From: Pseudomonas tohonis
GTDB lineage: Bacteria > Pseudomonadota > Gammaproteobacteria > Pseudomonadales > Pseudomonadaceae
Assembly: GCF_012767755.2 (NCBI RefSeq)
Contig: NZ_AP023189.1
Span: 5,086,001 to 5,150,000 of the forward strand
Direction of reading: 5' to 3'
DNA length: 64,000 nt
Shown here: positions 18,960-26,275 of the stretch, in pieces
Numbering within the stretch: the stretch's first letter is position 1
Layout: every line of letters starts with the position of its first letter
Position numbers and translations under genes: made by a program
The notes under the pieces: model-generated
Databases searched by the model: none
Seen by the model: only the letters and a program-made list of their open reading frames with translations
Told to the model about the DNA's origin: nothing

Positions 18960-21900
18960 TTATCGGGTAGAGGATTTGCCGCGCATACGTGCCTGGCGGC
19001 GAATTTCCTTGGCGGTGTCGTGCTGCACCATGGCTGGGAACGCGGTGCCGTCCGGCAGGTTGATCTGAAGCGAGCCGTAGTCGGCCAGCGAGTTGCCAGA
19101 GCCAGCCAGCGACGAAGGCGAGATCAACGGAATGCTCGGCCTGGCGCCGGCCGTTGCCAGGCCGCCCTCAGCGAACCCTCGGCGCAGCCTGGCGGTGAGC
19201 GACGACATCGTGTTCTGGAAGCCGTTGCGGCGGATAGTCTCCAGGAACGAAAGCGCCCCTGGCTCGTTGACCACTTCCTTCGGCTGCACGTGCTCGTCGG
19301 CGTGCACCACGCCCACCGGCAGATACTTCCCACCAGGACCCGTCCAGCCGCCGGCGGAATAGCCCTCCGGGAACTGGCTGTAGCCGGTGCCGTCAGCGCT
19401 GACGTAGTACTTCCCGCTCTTCTCCAGCACCGGCGTAACCGGAACCGTGAGTTGCTGCTGGAACTGCTGCGCCAGCGTGGCGATCTGGCTCTGCACGACA
19501 GTAGCCGCTTCCGCATTGAGCTCGGGCGTCACCTCGGTGGGCGGGAACTGGCTGAAGCTGGTCCCGTCCTGGAACGCCTGCGGCTTCTTGAGCTGCGGCT
19601 CGACGACCATCTCCTTGCTGACGTCAGCGCCGAGCTTCTCCGCCTCCTTCTTGGTGGTTTCGCTCTCCGTCGGGAACGACACCTTGCTGTCGCCCTGCAG
19701 CGCCATGGCCTGCTGCTGATCCGTGCCTGTGATCAGTGGGTTTAGCTGGACCTGGAAGATCTTCCCGGCCTTGGTTGCCAGGTCCTGCATCTGAGCGAGG
19801 ACCTTGTTGGCCTCCTCGTCGGACATCGAAACGGTGATCTGGACGTTCTTCAGCTCATCCAGTCCCTGCTGCAGGTCGGAGATTTTGGCGCGGATTTCCT
19901 CCAGCGACTTGTCGGCCTTGGCCTTCTCCAGGTCCGTAGCCGCGAGCTCGATCTTCTCGAGCTCCTTGGCGAAACCGCGAAGCCCCAGCGTATTGCCGCC
20001 GGCCTCCTCGATGGCGAGGATCACCTTCAGGGCTTCGTCGGCCCGCTTCTTCGCCGTGGCGAAGTCACCCTTCTGCAGGGCCTGGCTGGCGGACACCTTC
20101 AGGCGCTGGGCGGTGCCGTAGGTGTTCTTCGCCTCGGGCGCGCCGCTGAGAGCGGTCTGCGCATCGGCATACTTCTTCTCGATCGAGGCGCGCTCGTCGC
20201 GGATCTTGCCGAGCCGGGCAAGCGCATCCTTTTCCAGCTTCTCCTGGGCCTTGATGTTCTTTTCCAGGCCTTTGACGAACTCGGCTCGCTCGCCCTCCGC
20301 CTCGGTGCGCGACTTGCGCAGCTCCTCCATGTACTCGGCGTTCGCGGCCTTGGTGTCGGCGTTGCGTTGCTCCTGGAGCTTCCGCTCTTCCTCCGTAGAT
20401 CCGGTCATCTCCTTGATGAGCTTGGCGCGGTAGTCCTGCCACTCTTTCAGCTTCTGCTTTAGCTCATCGTCGGTGTACAGCAGGTCCAGCACACCGATCC
20501 CTTCAATCGCGTTCTCAAGCCTGCGGATCTCCTGTTCCGCGCGATCTACCTCAGAAATCTGGCCAAAGAGGCGAGCGACGCTATAGGTCGCACCGTTGAT
20601 TCCCTCGGTCACGTTGGACAGGGCAATAGTCCCCCAGCTTCCGAGGCGGATAAAGGCCGCACCAATCGTGTTCAGATTCTCAGCGGTCTTCGGCTCACTA
20701 ATCGTGTCCCCCAACTCCTTCATCTGATCGATCAGCGGCTTGGTCTTAACCCCCCCAAGCGCCAGATTAATGCGGTCTTTCAGCACCACAAATTGACCGC
20801 CAACGGTTTGCGGAAGCTGCTGAGCCTCGTCGGTGAGCCTCTGCCATTGCGGCAACAAAGCATCAACGATCACCGAGGCAGTCAACTTTCCCTCGGCCGC
20901 CATATCGCGCAGAGACTGGACCGGGACTTTCATTCCATCAGCCAGAGCCTTCAGGAGACGCTGCGAGTTCTCCGAAACCGCGTTGAACTCCTCCCCCCTG
21001 AGTACGCCTGAACCGAGAGCCTGCGAAAACTGCTGGATTGTTGACGAGGCTTCGCTAGCGGTTGCGCCACTGATCCGGAGCGACTTCGCAACAATATCGA
21101 TCACCCTCCCAGTGTCTTCTTGGCTCCGCCCCATAGCCTTCAGGGGTACGTTTAGGCGCGCATAGAGCTTCACGGTGTCTTCGAGCGGAACCATGTTCGT
21201 AGTTGCGATTTCCCGGGTGATTTCCTGGGCTCGGTTGAATTCCTCTTGGCTCGATGTTGCCAGTCGCAGCTGGGCGTTCATGTTTTGCACGCTGTCAGCA
21301 GCCTGGACGTAGGCACGGAAGGTCTGTGTTGCAGCAAGCCCAGCACCAGCAAGGCCTGCATATTGCCCAAGCGAGACGCCAGACAGGCGACTCGAGGCGC
21401 CCTTTTGTTGCTCGCCATTCAGGCGCGCCAGCTCTCGACGAGCCTCCTCCACCTGGTTGGTGTAGTTCCGTTGTGCAATGGCCAACTCGTTGGCCGTCAG
21501 GGTGCCCGAGGCCTTGAGAAGGCGGAATTGCTGTTCCAGCTTCTGGATGGCTGTAGTTGCCTCGCGAGCTCGGTTTACGCCGAAGTCTGCACGGGCAGCA
21601 TCGATAGAGTTCTGGCGCTGAACCACCTGCAGGCGCTTCTGCTCAGCCGCAAGGGCGCGAATCCCATTCCGGGCAGCGTCGGCACGTCCAGCAGACAGGT
21701 TGGTGGCCAGTTCTTGAGACAGGCGGCGCTGCTCGCGCACAAGATTCGTTGTGTCGACGCCGGCGGCTTTCAGCTCCTTCTGCATAACCCTCAGACGGTT
21801 GGTCTGGACTGCCTCCTGGCGCTCCAGCTTCTTCAGCTCAGCAGTAGCAACGCGGTAGGAGTTCTGCAGTTGCTCGGACGGGTACTCGGTGCGAATCAGT

Positions 21901-22112
21901 TCAGCGCCAAGCTCCCGCACCCGCGCACGGGCGTCGGCAGTCGCCTTGCCCATGGCTTCCAGGCCATCTTCCAGGCCGCGAAAGGCATTCACCTGTCTCA
22001 GAGGCTTCTCCACCGCCTTGACGAGCTCGGCGTACTCCTTCCGGAAGACGGCCACTTCCTTCACGGCCGAATCAAGGTCGGCCGTCAGCCGGAATTCGAT
22101 CTCGGTAGTCAT
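18960..22112 (-). CDS. Tail length tape-measure protein
   Basis: At 1050 residues this is the longest phage gene. Long coiled-coil stretches occur throughout. The conserved tape-measure N-terminal domain spans about residues 265-460, with NMVPLEDTVKLYARLN, SQALGSGVLRGEEFNAV and GGQFVVLKDRINLALGG. The C-terminal Gly/Phe-rich part may cross membranes during DNA delivery. Its ATG overlaps the stop of the frameshifted chaperone frame upstream. Confidence 0.93.
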   Translation of the reverse strand: MTTEIEFRLTADLDSAVKEVAVFRKEYAELVKAVEKPLRQVNAFRGLEDGLEAMGKATADARARVRELGAELIRTEYPSEQLQNSYRVATAELKKLERQEAVQTNRLRVMQKELKAAGVDTTNLVREQRRLSQELATNLSAGRADAARNGIRALAAEQKRLQVVQRQNSIDAARADFGVNRAREATTAIQKLEQQFRLLKASGTLTANELAIAQRNYTNQVEEARRELARLNGEQQKGASSRLSGVSLGQYAGLAGAGLAATQTFRAYVQAADSVQNMNAQLRLATSSQEEFNRAQEITREIATTNMVPLEDTVKLYARLNVPLKAMGRSQEDTGRVIDIVAKSLRISGATASEASSTIQQFSQALGSGVLRGEEFNAVSENSQRLLKALADGMKVPVQSLRDMAAEGKLTASVIVDALLPQWQRLTDEAQQLPQTVGGQFVVLKDRINLALGGVKTKPLIDQMKELGDTISEPKTAENLNTIGAAFIRLGSWGTIALSNVTEGINGATYSVARLFGQISEVDRAEQEIRRLENAIEGIGVLDLLYTDDELKQKLKEWQDYRAKLIKEMTGSTEEERKLQEQRNADTKAANAEYMEELRKSRTEAEGERAEFVKGLEKNIKAQEKLEKDALARLGKIRDERASIEKKYADAQTALSGAPEAKNTYGTAQRLKVSASQALQKGDFATAKKRADEALKVILAIEEAGGNTLGLRGFAKELEKIELAATDLEKAKADKSLEEIRAKISDLQQGLDELKNVQITVSMSDEEANKVLAQMQDLATKAGKIFQVQLNPLITGTDQQQAMALQGDSKVSFPTESETTKKEAEKLGADVSKEMVVEPQLKKPQAFQDGTSFSQFPPTEVTPELNAEAATVVQSQIATLAQQFQQQLTVPVTPVLEKSGKYYVSADGTGYSQFPEGYSAGGWTGPGGKYLPVGVVHADEHVQPKEVVNEPGALSFLETIRRNGFQNTMSSLTARLRRGFAEGGLATAGARPSIPLISPSSLAGSGNSLADYGSLQINLPDGTAFPAMVQHDTAKEIRRQARMRGKSSTR

Positions 22113-22515
22113 TTATCAACCTTCAAGGCGCGGAGAAACAGGCCCCATGGATACCGGAGCACGTCGTGGTGGCCGATACGAACCAGGGCGCAGATGAGGG
22201 AGTCGAGTTGCTTTACCGGGCTTCCATGCGCTTCTGCTGCCGGGCCAGCATTCCGAAAAAATCCGGATTGGCCTCCTTGCAGGCGCTGATCACCTGGCGC
22301 AGCTCACTTGGGCGCATCAGTTCGATCTTCTCGGCGGTCAGGTTGGTAAAGACCGGCAAGTCCACCAGGGCGATCTCCTCAAAAAGCGCCGCACCGAGAA
22401 GGTCGTTGTCCGGGGCGCGCCCCATCAGCGCTCGCACATCAGCAACGGTGAGCTCGCGCACAATGACCTCGTGCTCGCCAAATTTGCGGGCCACAAGCCC
22501 AGGCTGTTCCGACAT
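22109..22515 (-). CDS. Frameshifted tail assembly chaperone (gpGT-like, -1 programmed frameshift)
   Basis: The first 87 codons of the gpG-like gene end at GAT TTT TTC. The heptamer T-TTT-TTC (22261-22255) is a canonical -1 slippery site. After a -1 slip, 48 further codons are open (including KQLDSLICALVRIGHHDVL and RYPWGLFLRALK). They end in a TGA that overlaps the tape-measure ATG. The product would be about 135 residues. Lambda and most siphophages make G and GT proteins by exactly this mechanism between tail-tube and tape-measure genes, to coat the tape measure during tail assembly. Confidence 0.85.
22213..22515 (-). CDS. Tail assembly chaperone (gpG-like, unshifted product)
   Basis: This is the 100-residue zero-frame product (MSEQPGLVARKFGEHEVIVREL). 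It lies between the major tail protein region and the tape measure. The N-terminal part has the beta-then-helix pattern of tail chaperones. The TAA at 22213 ends the unshifted form. It should be made in large excess over the frameshifted form. Confidence 0.85.
   Translation of the reverse strand: MSEQPGLVARKFGEHEVIVRELTVADVRALMGRAPDNDLLGAALFEEIALVDLPVFTNLTAEKIELMRPSELRQVISACKEANPDFFGMLARQQKRMEAR
22255..22261 (-). promoter_or_regulatory. Slippery heptamer TTTTTTC for -1 frameshifting
   Basis: Reading GA-T-TTT-TTC in the zero frame, it fits X-XXY-YYZ with both tRNAs able to re-pair one base back. The overlapping -1 frame stays open from here to 22109. Confidence 0.85.
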
Positions 22516-22532
22516 TCTTTTCTCCAGAAAAC

Positions 22533-22554
22533 AAAAAACCCGCCGAAGCGGGTT
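22533..22554 (-). terminator. Terminator downstream of the small membrane moron
   Basis: AACCCGC-CGAA-GCGGGTT forms a stem followed on the minus strand by a run of six T. It lies between the stop of the membrane-protein gene and the chaperone gene, closing the moron transcription unit on this side. Confidence 0.85.
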
Positions 22555-22569
22555 TGCGGTGTGCGTTGA

Positions 22570-22998
22570 TCAGTAGATCTTTTTTCGGACCTTCAGGAAC
22601 CAAGGCTCCTTGGTCAATTCGTAAGACCCAACGTAGAACCTGTTCTTATTCTCGCAGTCGACGTACACCACAATTTCATTAGGAGGAGAGCTCTCCTGCT
22701 CCGAAAGACCTACGTAGGTGACGCGATCGCACTGACCTGACCTTGCGACCTGATTTGCGGCGGCTCTCTCGCGCTCCTTGATTCGGTCGACACCATCCTC
22801 TCCCCACGTGTCATAGGTCCGAGGGTAATTAGCGCGGCTGTAGTTGCTGAGAGCGGCCTCATCAATCGGCGCGGCCTGAGACTCTGAAGTAACGGCTAAA
22901 GACCCCGAGTTGCCGTAGTAAGCCTTCACTGCGAAAAGCCCAACAGCCACGAACGCGGCCAATCCAATCCATTCCTTGATAGACCTACCGGCAAGCAT
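22570..22998 (-). CDS. Small membrane-anchored moron protein, unknown
   Basis: The 142-residue protein starts at 22998 (MLAGRSIKEWIGLAAF), preceded by AGGAGA. One N-terminal transmembrane helix (about residues 8-28) is followed by a soluble, charged domain with two cysteines (GQCDR, YVDCEN) and a C-terminal WFLKVRKKIY. It lies between head-tail and chaperone genes, with its own terminator and a divergent partner gene, which marks it as an accessory gene. A membrane or envelope function is likely; no family was recognised. Confidence 0.6.
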   Translation of the reverse strand: MLAGRSIKEWIGLAAFVAVGLFAVKAYYGNSGSLAVTSESQAAPIDEAALSNYSRANYPRTYDTWGEDGVDRIKERERAAANQVARSGQCDRVTYVGLSEQESSPPNEIVVYVDCENKNRFYVGSYELTKEPWFLKVRKKIY

Positions 22999-23007
22999 GG
23001 TTCTCTC

Positions 23008-23023
23008 CTGTTCAATTTGACAG
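23008..23023. promoter_or_regulatory. LexA-like dyad (CTGT-N8-ACAG) between the divergent morons
   Basis: CTGTTCAATTTGACAG matches the outer halves of the LexA consensus, although its centre is less AT-alternating than the two boxes at 42847 and 43488. It lies 10 nt upstream of the membrane-protein start, overlaps its ribosome-binding site, and includes a TTGACA on the plus strand. It may be an operator for one or both moron genes. Confidence 0.35.
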
Positions 23024-23145
23024 GAATGTAGCAGAGCTGATCCAAAGGCTCCCAGATCCACAGGCTCACTGTTCAAAACCACAGCTTCACAGCGCGCTAC
23101 CGCTACCGATAGATTCAGATCACCATTGAATGGCAGGGACAGCCA

Positions 23146-23757
23146 ATGTCAAACCGCCCTCCGAACACAATAACGACGCTCACCATCTGTTACGAGGACT
23201 ACGGTGGGGAGATCACTCAGCGCGGCGTATCCGTAACAGACTTCGACGAAGAGCAAATGGATGGGTTCTGCCATCTGCGCGAGCAACGCCGGACCTTCCG
23301 GTATGACAGGGTGCTCTCCTGCGTAAACGCGAACACAGGCGAAGCTGTTAACAACATCAACGTGCACCTGATGTCGCACTACAAGCAGACACTGAGGTAC
23401 ACGCTCGACCTGCTGTATCGCAATCACCCTGACGCTCTGAAGGTCCTCCTGTACGTAGCCAAAGCCGACGGCCAGGTGCGTGCACCCGAACTGAAGGTAA
23501 TAGCCGGCTTCCTCAAGGTGCTCACGCGAGACTTCCGAATAGACGAAAGCGCCGCAAGGGAACTGCTATACGCTTTCGATGCGCCAAGCCTGCACGGTTT
23601 CAAGGTCTCCACCGGCAAGGTTGCTTCACGCGGAAACGCATCAACAACCAGAAGCTTGCTGCTTGCCTGCAGAGCCATCGTAAACACCGGGAAGACTGTA
23701 ACGGCGGTCGAACAAGAAGCACTCGACTATTTGAGCAAGCGTCTTCCGCTGGAGTAA
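23146..23757 (+). CDS. WYL-like / TerB-like domain protein (moron)
   Basis: The 203-residue protein runs against the late operon. The N-terminal 60 residues include FCHLREQRRTFRYDRVLSC, typical of the end of a WYL ligand-sensing domain. The middle has LLYVAKADGQVRAPELKVIAGF, the acidic TerB motif found in tellurite-resistance and phage-defence-linked proteins. There is no helix-turn-helix. Flanking terminators and opposite orientation suggest independent expression in the lysogen. The substrate or partner is unknown; a stress or defence role is speculative. Confidence 0.6.
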   Translation: MSNRPPNTITTLTICYEDYGGEITQRGVSVTDFDEEQMDGFCHLREQRRTFRYDRVLSCVNANTGEAVNNINVHLMSHYKQTLRYTLDLLYRNHPDALKVLLYVAKADGQVRAPELKVIAGFLKVLTRDFRIDESAARELLYAFDAPSLHGFKVSTGKVASRGNASTTRSLLLACRAIVNTGKTVTAVEQEALDYLSKRLPLE

Positions 23758-23791
23758 CAGGGCTCCCACCCAAAACCCAGCACCACCATTG

Positions 23792-23817
23792 AAAGCCCCG
23801 CCCTTGAGCGGGGCTTT
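23792..23817. terminator. Bidirectional terminator between moron and major tail gene
   Basis: AAAGCCCCGC and GCGGGGCTTTT form a strong stem with T/A tracts on both sides. It ends the plus-strand WYL-TerB gene and the minus-strand major tail gene, so late transcription must read through it to reach the tape measure. Confidence 0.85.
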
Positions 23818-23830
23818 TCGTTTCCGCCAA

Positions 23831-24610
23831 TCAGGCCGCCGGAAGCTCCTTCTTGATGCGGAAGTACTTCGAAGTGCCAGCGCCGATCTTGGTGCCGTCG
23901 CGCAGCACCTTGGCCGTGGCCTCGAAGCCGCCGAAGTCCTCGGTGTTGATCCAGTCCATGGTGGTGGCCAGGTTGAGGCGGCACTGGAAGAAGCGAGCCT
24001 CGACGCGCTTCTGGGTGCCGGCGGCGTTCTCGCCCTCGAAGAGGAACTCGAAGGTCTTGCCGCTGTTGGTCAGGGCCTCGATCACGTCCACCGCAGCAGA
24101 GCTGTAGTCGACGCTGACCTTGTACGGCGTGCCGGACGGCGATGCCTTGATGGCAGTCTCCAGCGCGCCACCGGCCACGACCTCGATGCCGGAGCCGGTC
24201 ATAACCCAGTCGTCGAACTCGTTGAAGTCGGTGGTGCCGGCCTCGTTGCTCACACCGGAGATGGTCAGCGGCATCTGCGCCAGGGCAATGGTGCCATCGA
24301 CGGTTGCGGTGTGGACTTCGCCGGTGATGGTGGTAGCGGCCACGCTGGTGGCGCTACCCCATACCAGGGCGGCCAGCACCCAGGTGTAGATCTCGCGGAA
24401 GTTGATGCTGAGGCCCACGGAAGTAACGCGGTCCAGGCTGTCGTACTCGCCACCCTGCGGGGTAGTGGTGTCGGGCAGCGTCAGGCTGTTGGTTTCGGTG
24501 GTGTGCTGAATCGTCGAGACCAGGCCGACCTTCTGGAAGGGCAGGCCAGAACCAACCTCGCGCGCCTTCAGGTAGCCGCCGATGACGACCGTCTCTTTGT
24601 AGATAGCCAT
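23831..24610 (-). CDS. Major tail (tube) protein
   Basis: The 259-residue protein is Thr/Gly/Ala-rich and beta-structured (MAIYKETVVIGGYLKAREVGSG). The C-terminal part is FEATAKVLRDGTKIG. Size, composition and position just upstream of the tail chaperone and tape measure fit the siphophage tail-tube subunit. Confidence 0.8.
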   Translation of the reverse strand: MAIYKETVVIGGYLKAREVGSGLPFQKVGLVSTIQHTTETNSLTLPDTTTPQGGEYDSLDRVTSVGLSINFREIYTWVLAALVWGSATSVAATTITGEVHTATVDGTIALAQMPLTISGVSNEAGTTDFNEFDDWVMTGSGIEVVAGGALETAIKASPSGTPYKVSVDYSSAAVDVIEALTNSGKTFEFLFEGENAAGTQKRVEARFFQCRLNLATTMDWINTEDFGGFEATAKVLRDGTKIGAGTSKYFRIKKELPAA

Positions 24611-24613
24611 GGC

Positions 24614-24802
24614 TTACTCCTTGCTGGTGGCCGGGGCGGCCTGGTTGAGGACGACGGCGCCGATCTTCCCGGACTGCTCCAGGAACAGCTTCTGGCGCTT
24701 CGTGACCTTGATCGTGTCGCCGGCGCTGTAGCCGACGCCCTTGTGGGTGTGTTCGCCGGCGAGCTCTACCTCGACCAGCTGCACGGGTTTTTCAGTGCTC
24801 AT
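24614..24802 (-). CDS. Small phage protein, unknown
   Basis: The 62-residue product (MSTEKPVQLVEVELAGEHTH) overlaps the upstream gene by 4 nt (ATGA) and ends 3 nt before the tail-tube gene. It resembles the short beta-rich proteins often found beside tail-tube genes in such phages, with a KVTKRQKLFLEQSGKIG C-terminal half. The exact role is unknown. Confidence 0.6.
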   Translation of the reverse strand: MSTEKPVQLVEVELAGEHTHKGVGYSAGDTIKVTKRQKLFLEQSGKIGAVVLNQAAPATSKE

Positions 24803-25284
24803 CGGCGGATTCGCTCCTGGATGATGGTGGTGATGTGGATGGGGACCAGGACGCCGGCATAGCGCTGTCCATCGCCTGGCGGGAAGGGCTCCGAGGCACC
24901 CAGCGACAGCCCAGTGACGCCCGAAGGGAATCCCTGCGGGAACACGCCGGATGCCGGCAGCAGGGCCTGGCAGATATCCAGTTCCATGGCGTCGAGGGCG
25001 TCCTCGTAGGTGGCCAGGTCGCACTTGACCAGGCCGATCACGAAGAACCCCGGGTAGGCCTTGATCGCCGCTGGTCCGCGCTCGGGCGGCCGGTTCGGTG
25101 CCTTCTGGATCAGGGCGAACAGCTCAGGTAGTCCGCTCAGCGGCGGCCCTTTCGGTGGCAGCACCTCGTTCAGCCATCCGGTTTTCACCTGATGGCCGAG
25201 GTTGGTGTTGAAGCCGTTGTCGGTGGTGATGCCCTGGACCTTCGTGATCAGCGCCCGGCGGACGGCGGTGAGGATGTTGCTCAT
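24799..25284 (-). CDS. Tail terminator / neck protein candidate
   Basis: The 161-residue protein (MSNILTAVRRALITKVQGIT) lies between the head-tail joining and tail-tube genes. Phages place the tail terminator that stops tube growth and joins head and tail at this position. It has no distinctive motif beyond its mixed alpha/beta pattern. It overlaps both neighbours by 4 nt. Confidence 0.5.
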   Translation of the reverse strand: MSNILTAVRRALITKVQGITTDNGFNTNLGHQVKTGWLNEVLPPKGPPLSGLPELFALIQKAPNRPPERGPAAIKAYPGFFVIGLVKCDLATYEDALDAMELDICQALLPASGVFPQGFPSGVTGLSLGASEPFPPGDGQRYAGVLVPIHITTIIQERIRR

Positions 25285-25598
25285 GCGTCCTCCATGCAGG
25301 CGGCGGTCACCATGTGCCCGTCGTCCGCGATGACGTCCTCGACGATCAGCCGGCGACCGCAGTGCAGAAAGATCCCGCCCCGCTCTGCCGTCTCCAGCAG
25401 CGGCTTGCGCCAGCTCACGCCGATCATGTCCGAGCGCATCAGGCCCTCGGGGCCGTTCTGCATCAGGTTGTTGTCGACGATCACCGGCAGGCAGCGCACC
25501 GGGGGCGCTCCATTGAGGCCCCGGTACTCGGCCGTACCGTCGTTGAGGTGCGCGACCACACGGTTGTGCATGCGGTCGCGCATGTCGGCCCAGGCCAT
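25281..25598 (-). CDS. Head-tail joining protein
   Basis: The 105-residue protein (MAWADMRDRMHNRVVAHLND) resembles the FII-like head-tail connector family, with the N-terminal helix then a beta barrel with GGIFLHCGRRLIVED. It sits between the head-decoration-like and neck genes, as expected for a connector. Confidence 0.6.
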   Translation of the reverse strand: MAWADMRDRMHNRVVAHLNDGTAEYRGLNGAPPVRCLPVIVDNNLMQNGPEGLMRSDMIGVSWRKPLLETAERGGIFLHCGRRLIVEDVIADDGHMVTAACMEDA

Positions 25599-25601
25599 GG
25601 A

Positions 25602-25955
25602 TTAGGCCACGGCGGCCGGGGCGGAAACGCCGTTGAGGCGAACACGGCCAACGGCGGAGGGGTTGGCGGCCACTTCGGTGGCGGCGCCGACCAGCACCAG
25701 GCCGGTAGCCGAGACGTTGGTCAGGGCGCGGCTGGTGGTGTTCATGAACACCTGATCACCGACTGCCCAGGCCTGGGCGCTGATCTTGGTGAGCTCGAAC
25801 ACGCCGTCGAGCTTCAGGACAACGGGGTCGCCCTGGGCTTCGGTGGTGGCGGCCACGCCGACGAAGGCGCCGACCTTGTAGAGCTGGCCGGACAGGGTGC
25901 CGCCGGTGGGCGCGGGTACGGTGATGCAGTCGCCGTGCTGGATGAACGATTTCAT
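25602..25955 (-). CDS. DUF2190-like capsid cement / head protein
   Basis: The 117-residue protein has the DUF2190 pattern: an HGDCITVPAPTGG start, a GVAATTEAQGDPVVLKLDGVFELTK core and a VGRVRLNGV end. Members of this family are head-associated small proteins next to the capsid gene. It follows acb2 and precedes the connector genes. Confidence 0.75.
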   Translation of the reverse strand: MKSFIQHGDCITVPAPTGGTLSGQLYKVGAFVGVAATTEAQGDPVVLKLDGVFELTKISAQAWAVGDQVFMNTTSRALTNVSATGLVLVGAATEVAANPSAVGRVRLNGVSAPAAVA

Positions 25956-25987
25956 GGGTCACCTCGAGAGGGGAATGGGTTGGCGAT

Positions 25988-26218
25988 TCAGGCGAAGGGG
26001 TCAGCCGGACGGGCGATGGCGCGAACGAAGCGCATGAAGCCGTCCTGCAGCTTGGTGCGAGCCAGAGCCAGCTCGCGCTGGTCGACGCCTTCCACCTGCT
26101 GGATCTGCTTGAACAGCGCACCGGCGTCGGCCTCAAGGGCCTTGATGGAATTCATGCCGTCGATCTCGGCTTGGGTCAGATCCCGGTATCCGGTGATCTT
26201 CTTGTGCTGGTTGTCCAT
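25988..26218 (-). CDS. acb2: Acb2/Tad1-hairpin-family cyclic-nucleotide sponge (anti-CBASS)
   Basis: The 76-residue protein (MDNQHKKITGYRDLTQAEID) matches the N-terminal pattern of Acb2, known from P. aeruginosa phage PaMx33 and T4 (Vs.4). Acb2 oligomers sequester CBASS cyclic di- and trinucleotide signals and so block abortive infection. Tyr11 and Lys26, recalled as signal-binding residues of the PaMx33 protein, fall at the same positions here (KITGY11 and NSIK26). The C-terminal helix ends RFVRAIARPADPFA. It has an AGGAGA site, follows a terminator, and sits inside the head genes. Which signals it binds is not known for this variant. Confidence 0.82.
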   Translation of the reverse strand: MDNQHKKITGYRDLTQAEIDGMNSIKALEADAGALFKQIQQVEGVDQRELALARTKLQDGFMRFVRAIARPADPFA

Positions 26219-26233
26219 GGAGTCTCCTGAAAC

Positions 26234-26256
26234 AGAAAGGGCGCCCGAAGGCGCCC
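26234..26256 (-). terminator. Terminator between capsid fusion gene and acb2
   Basis: GGGCGCC-CGAA-GGCGCCC forms a 7-bp stem followed on the minus strand by CTTTCTG. It lies 20 nt after the capsid stop and just before acb2, so acb2 is partly insulated from capsid transcription. Confidence 0.7.
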
Positions 26257-26275
26257 TGCTGGGAGTGGTGAAGGA

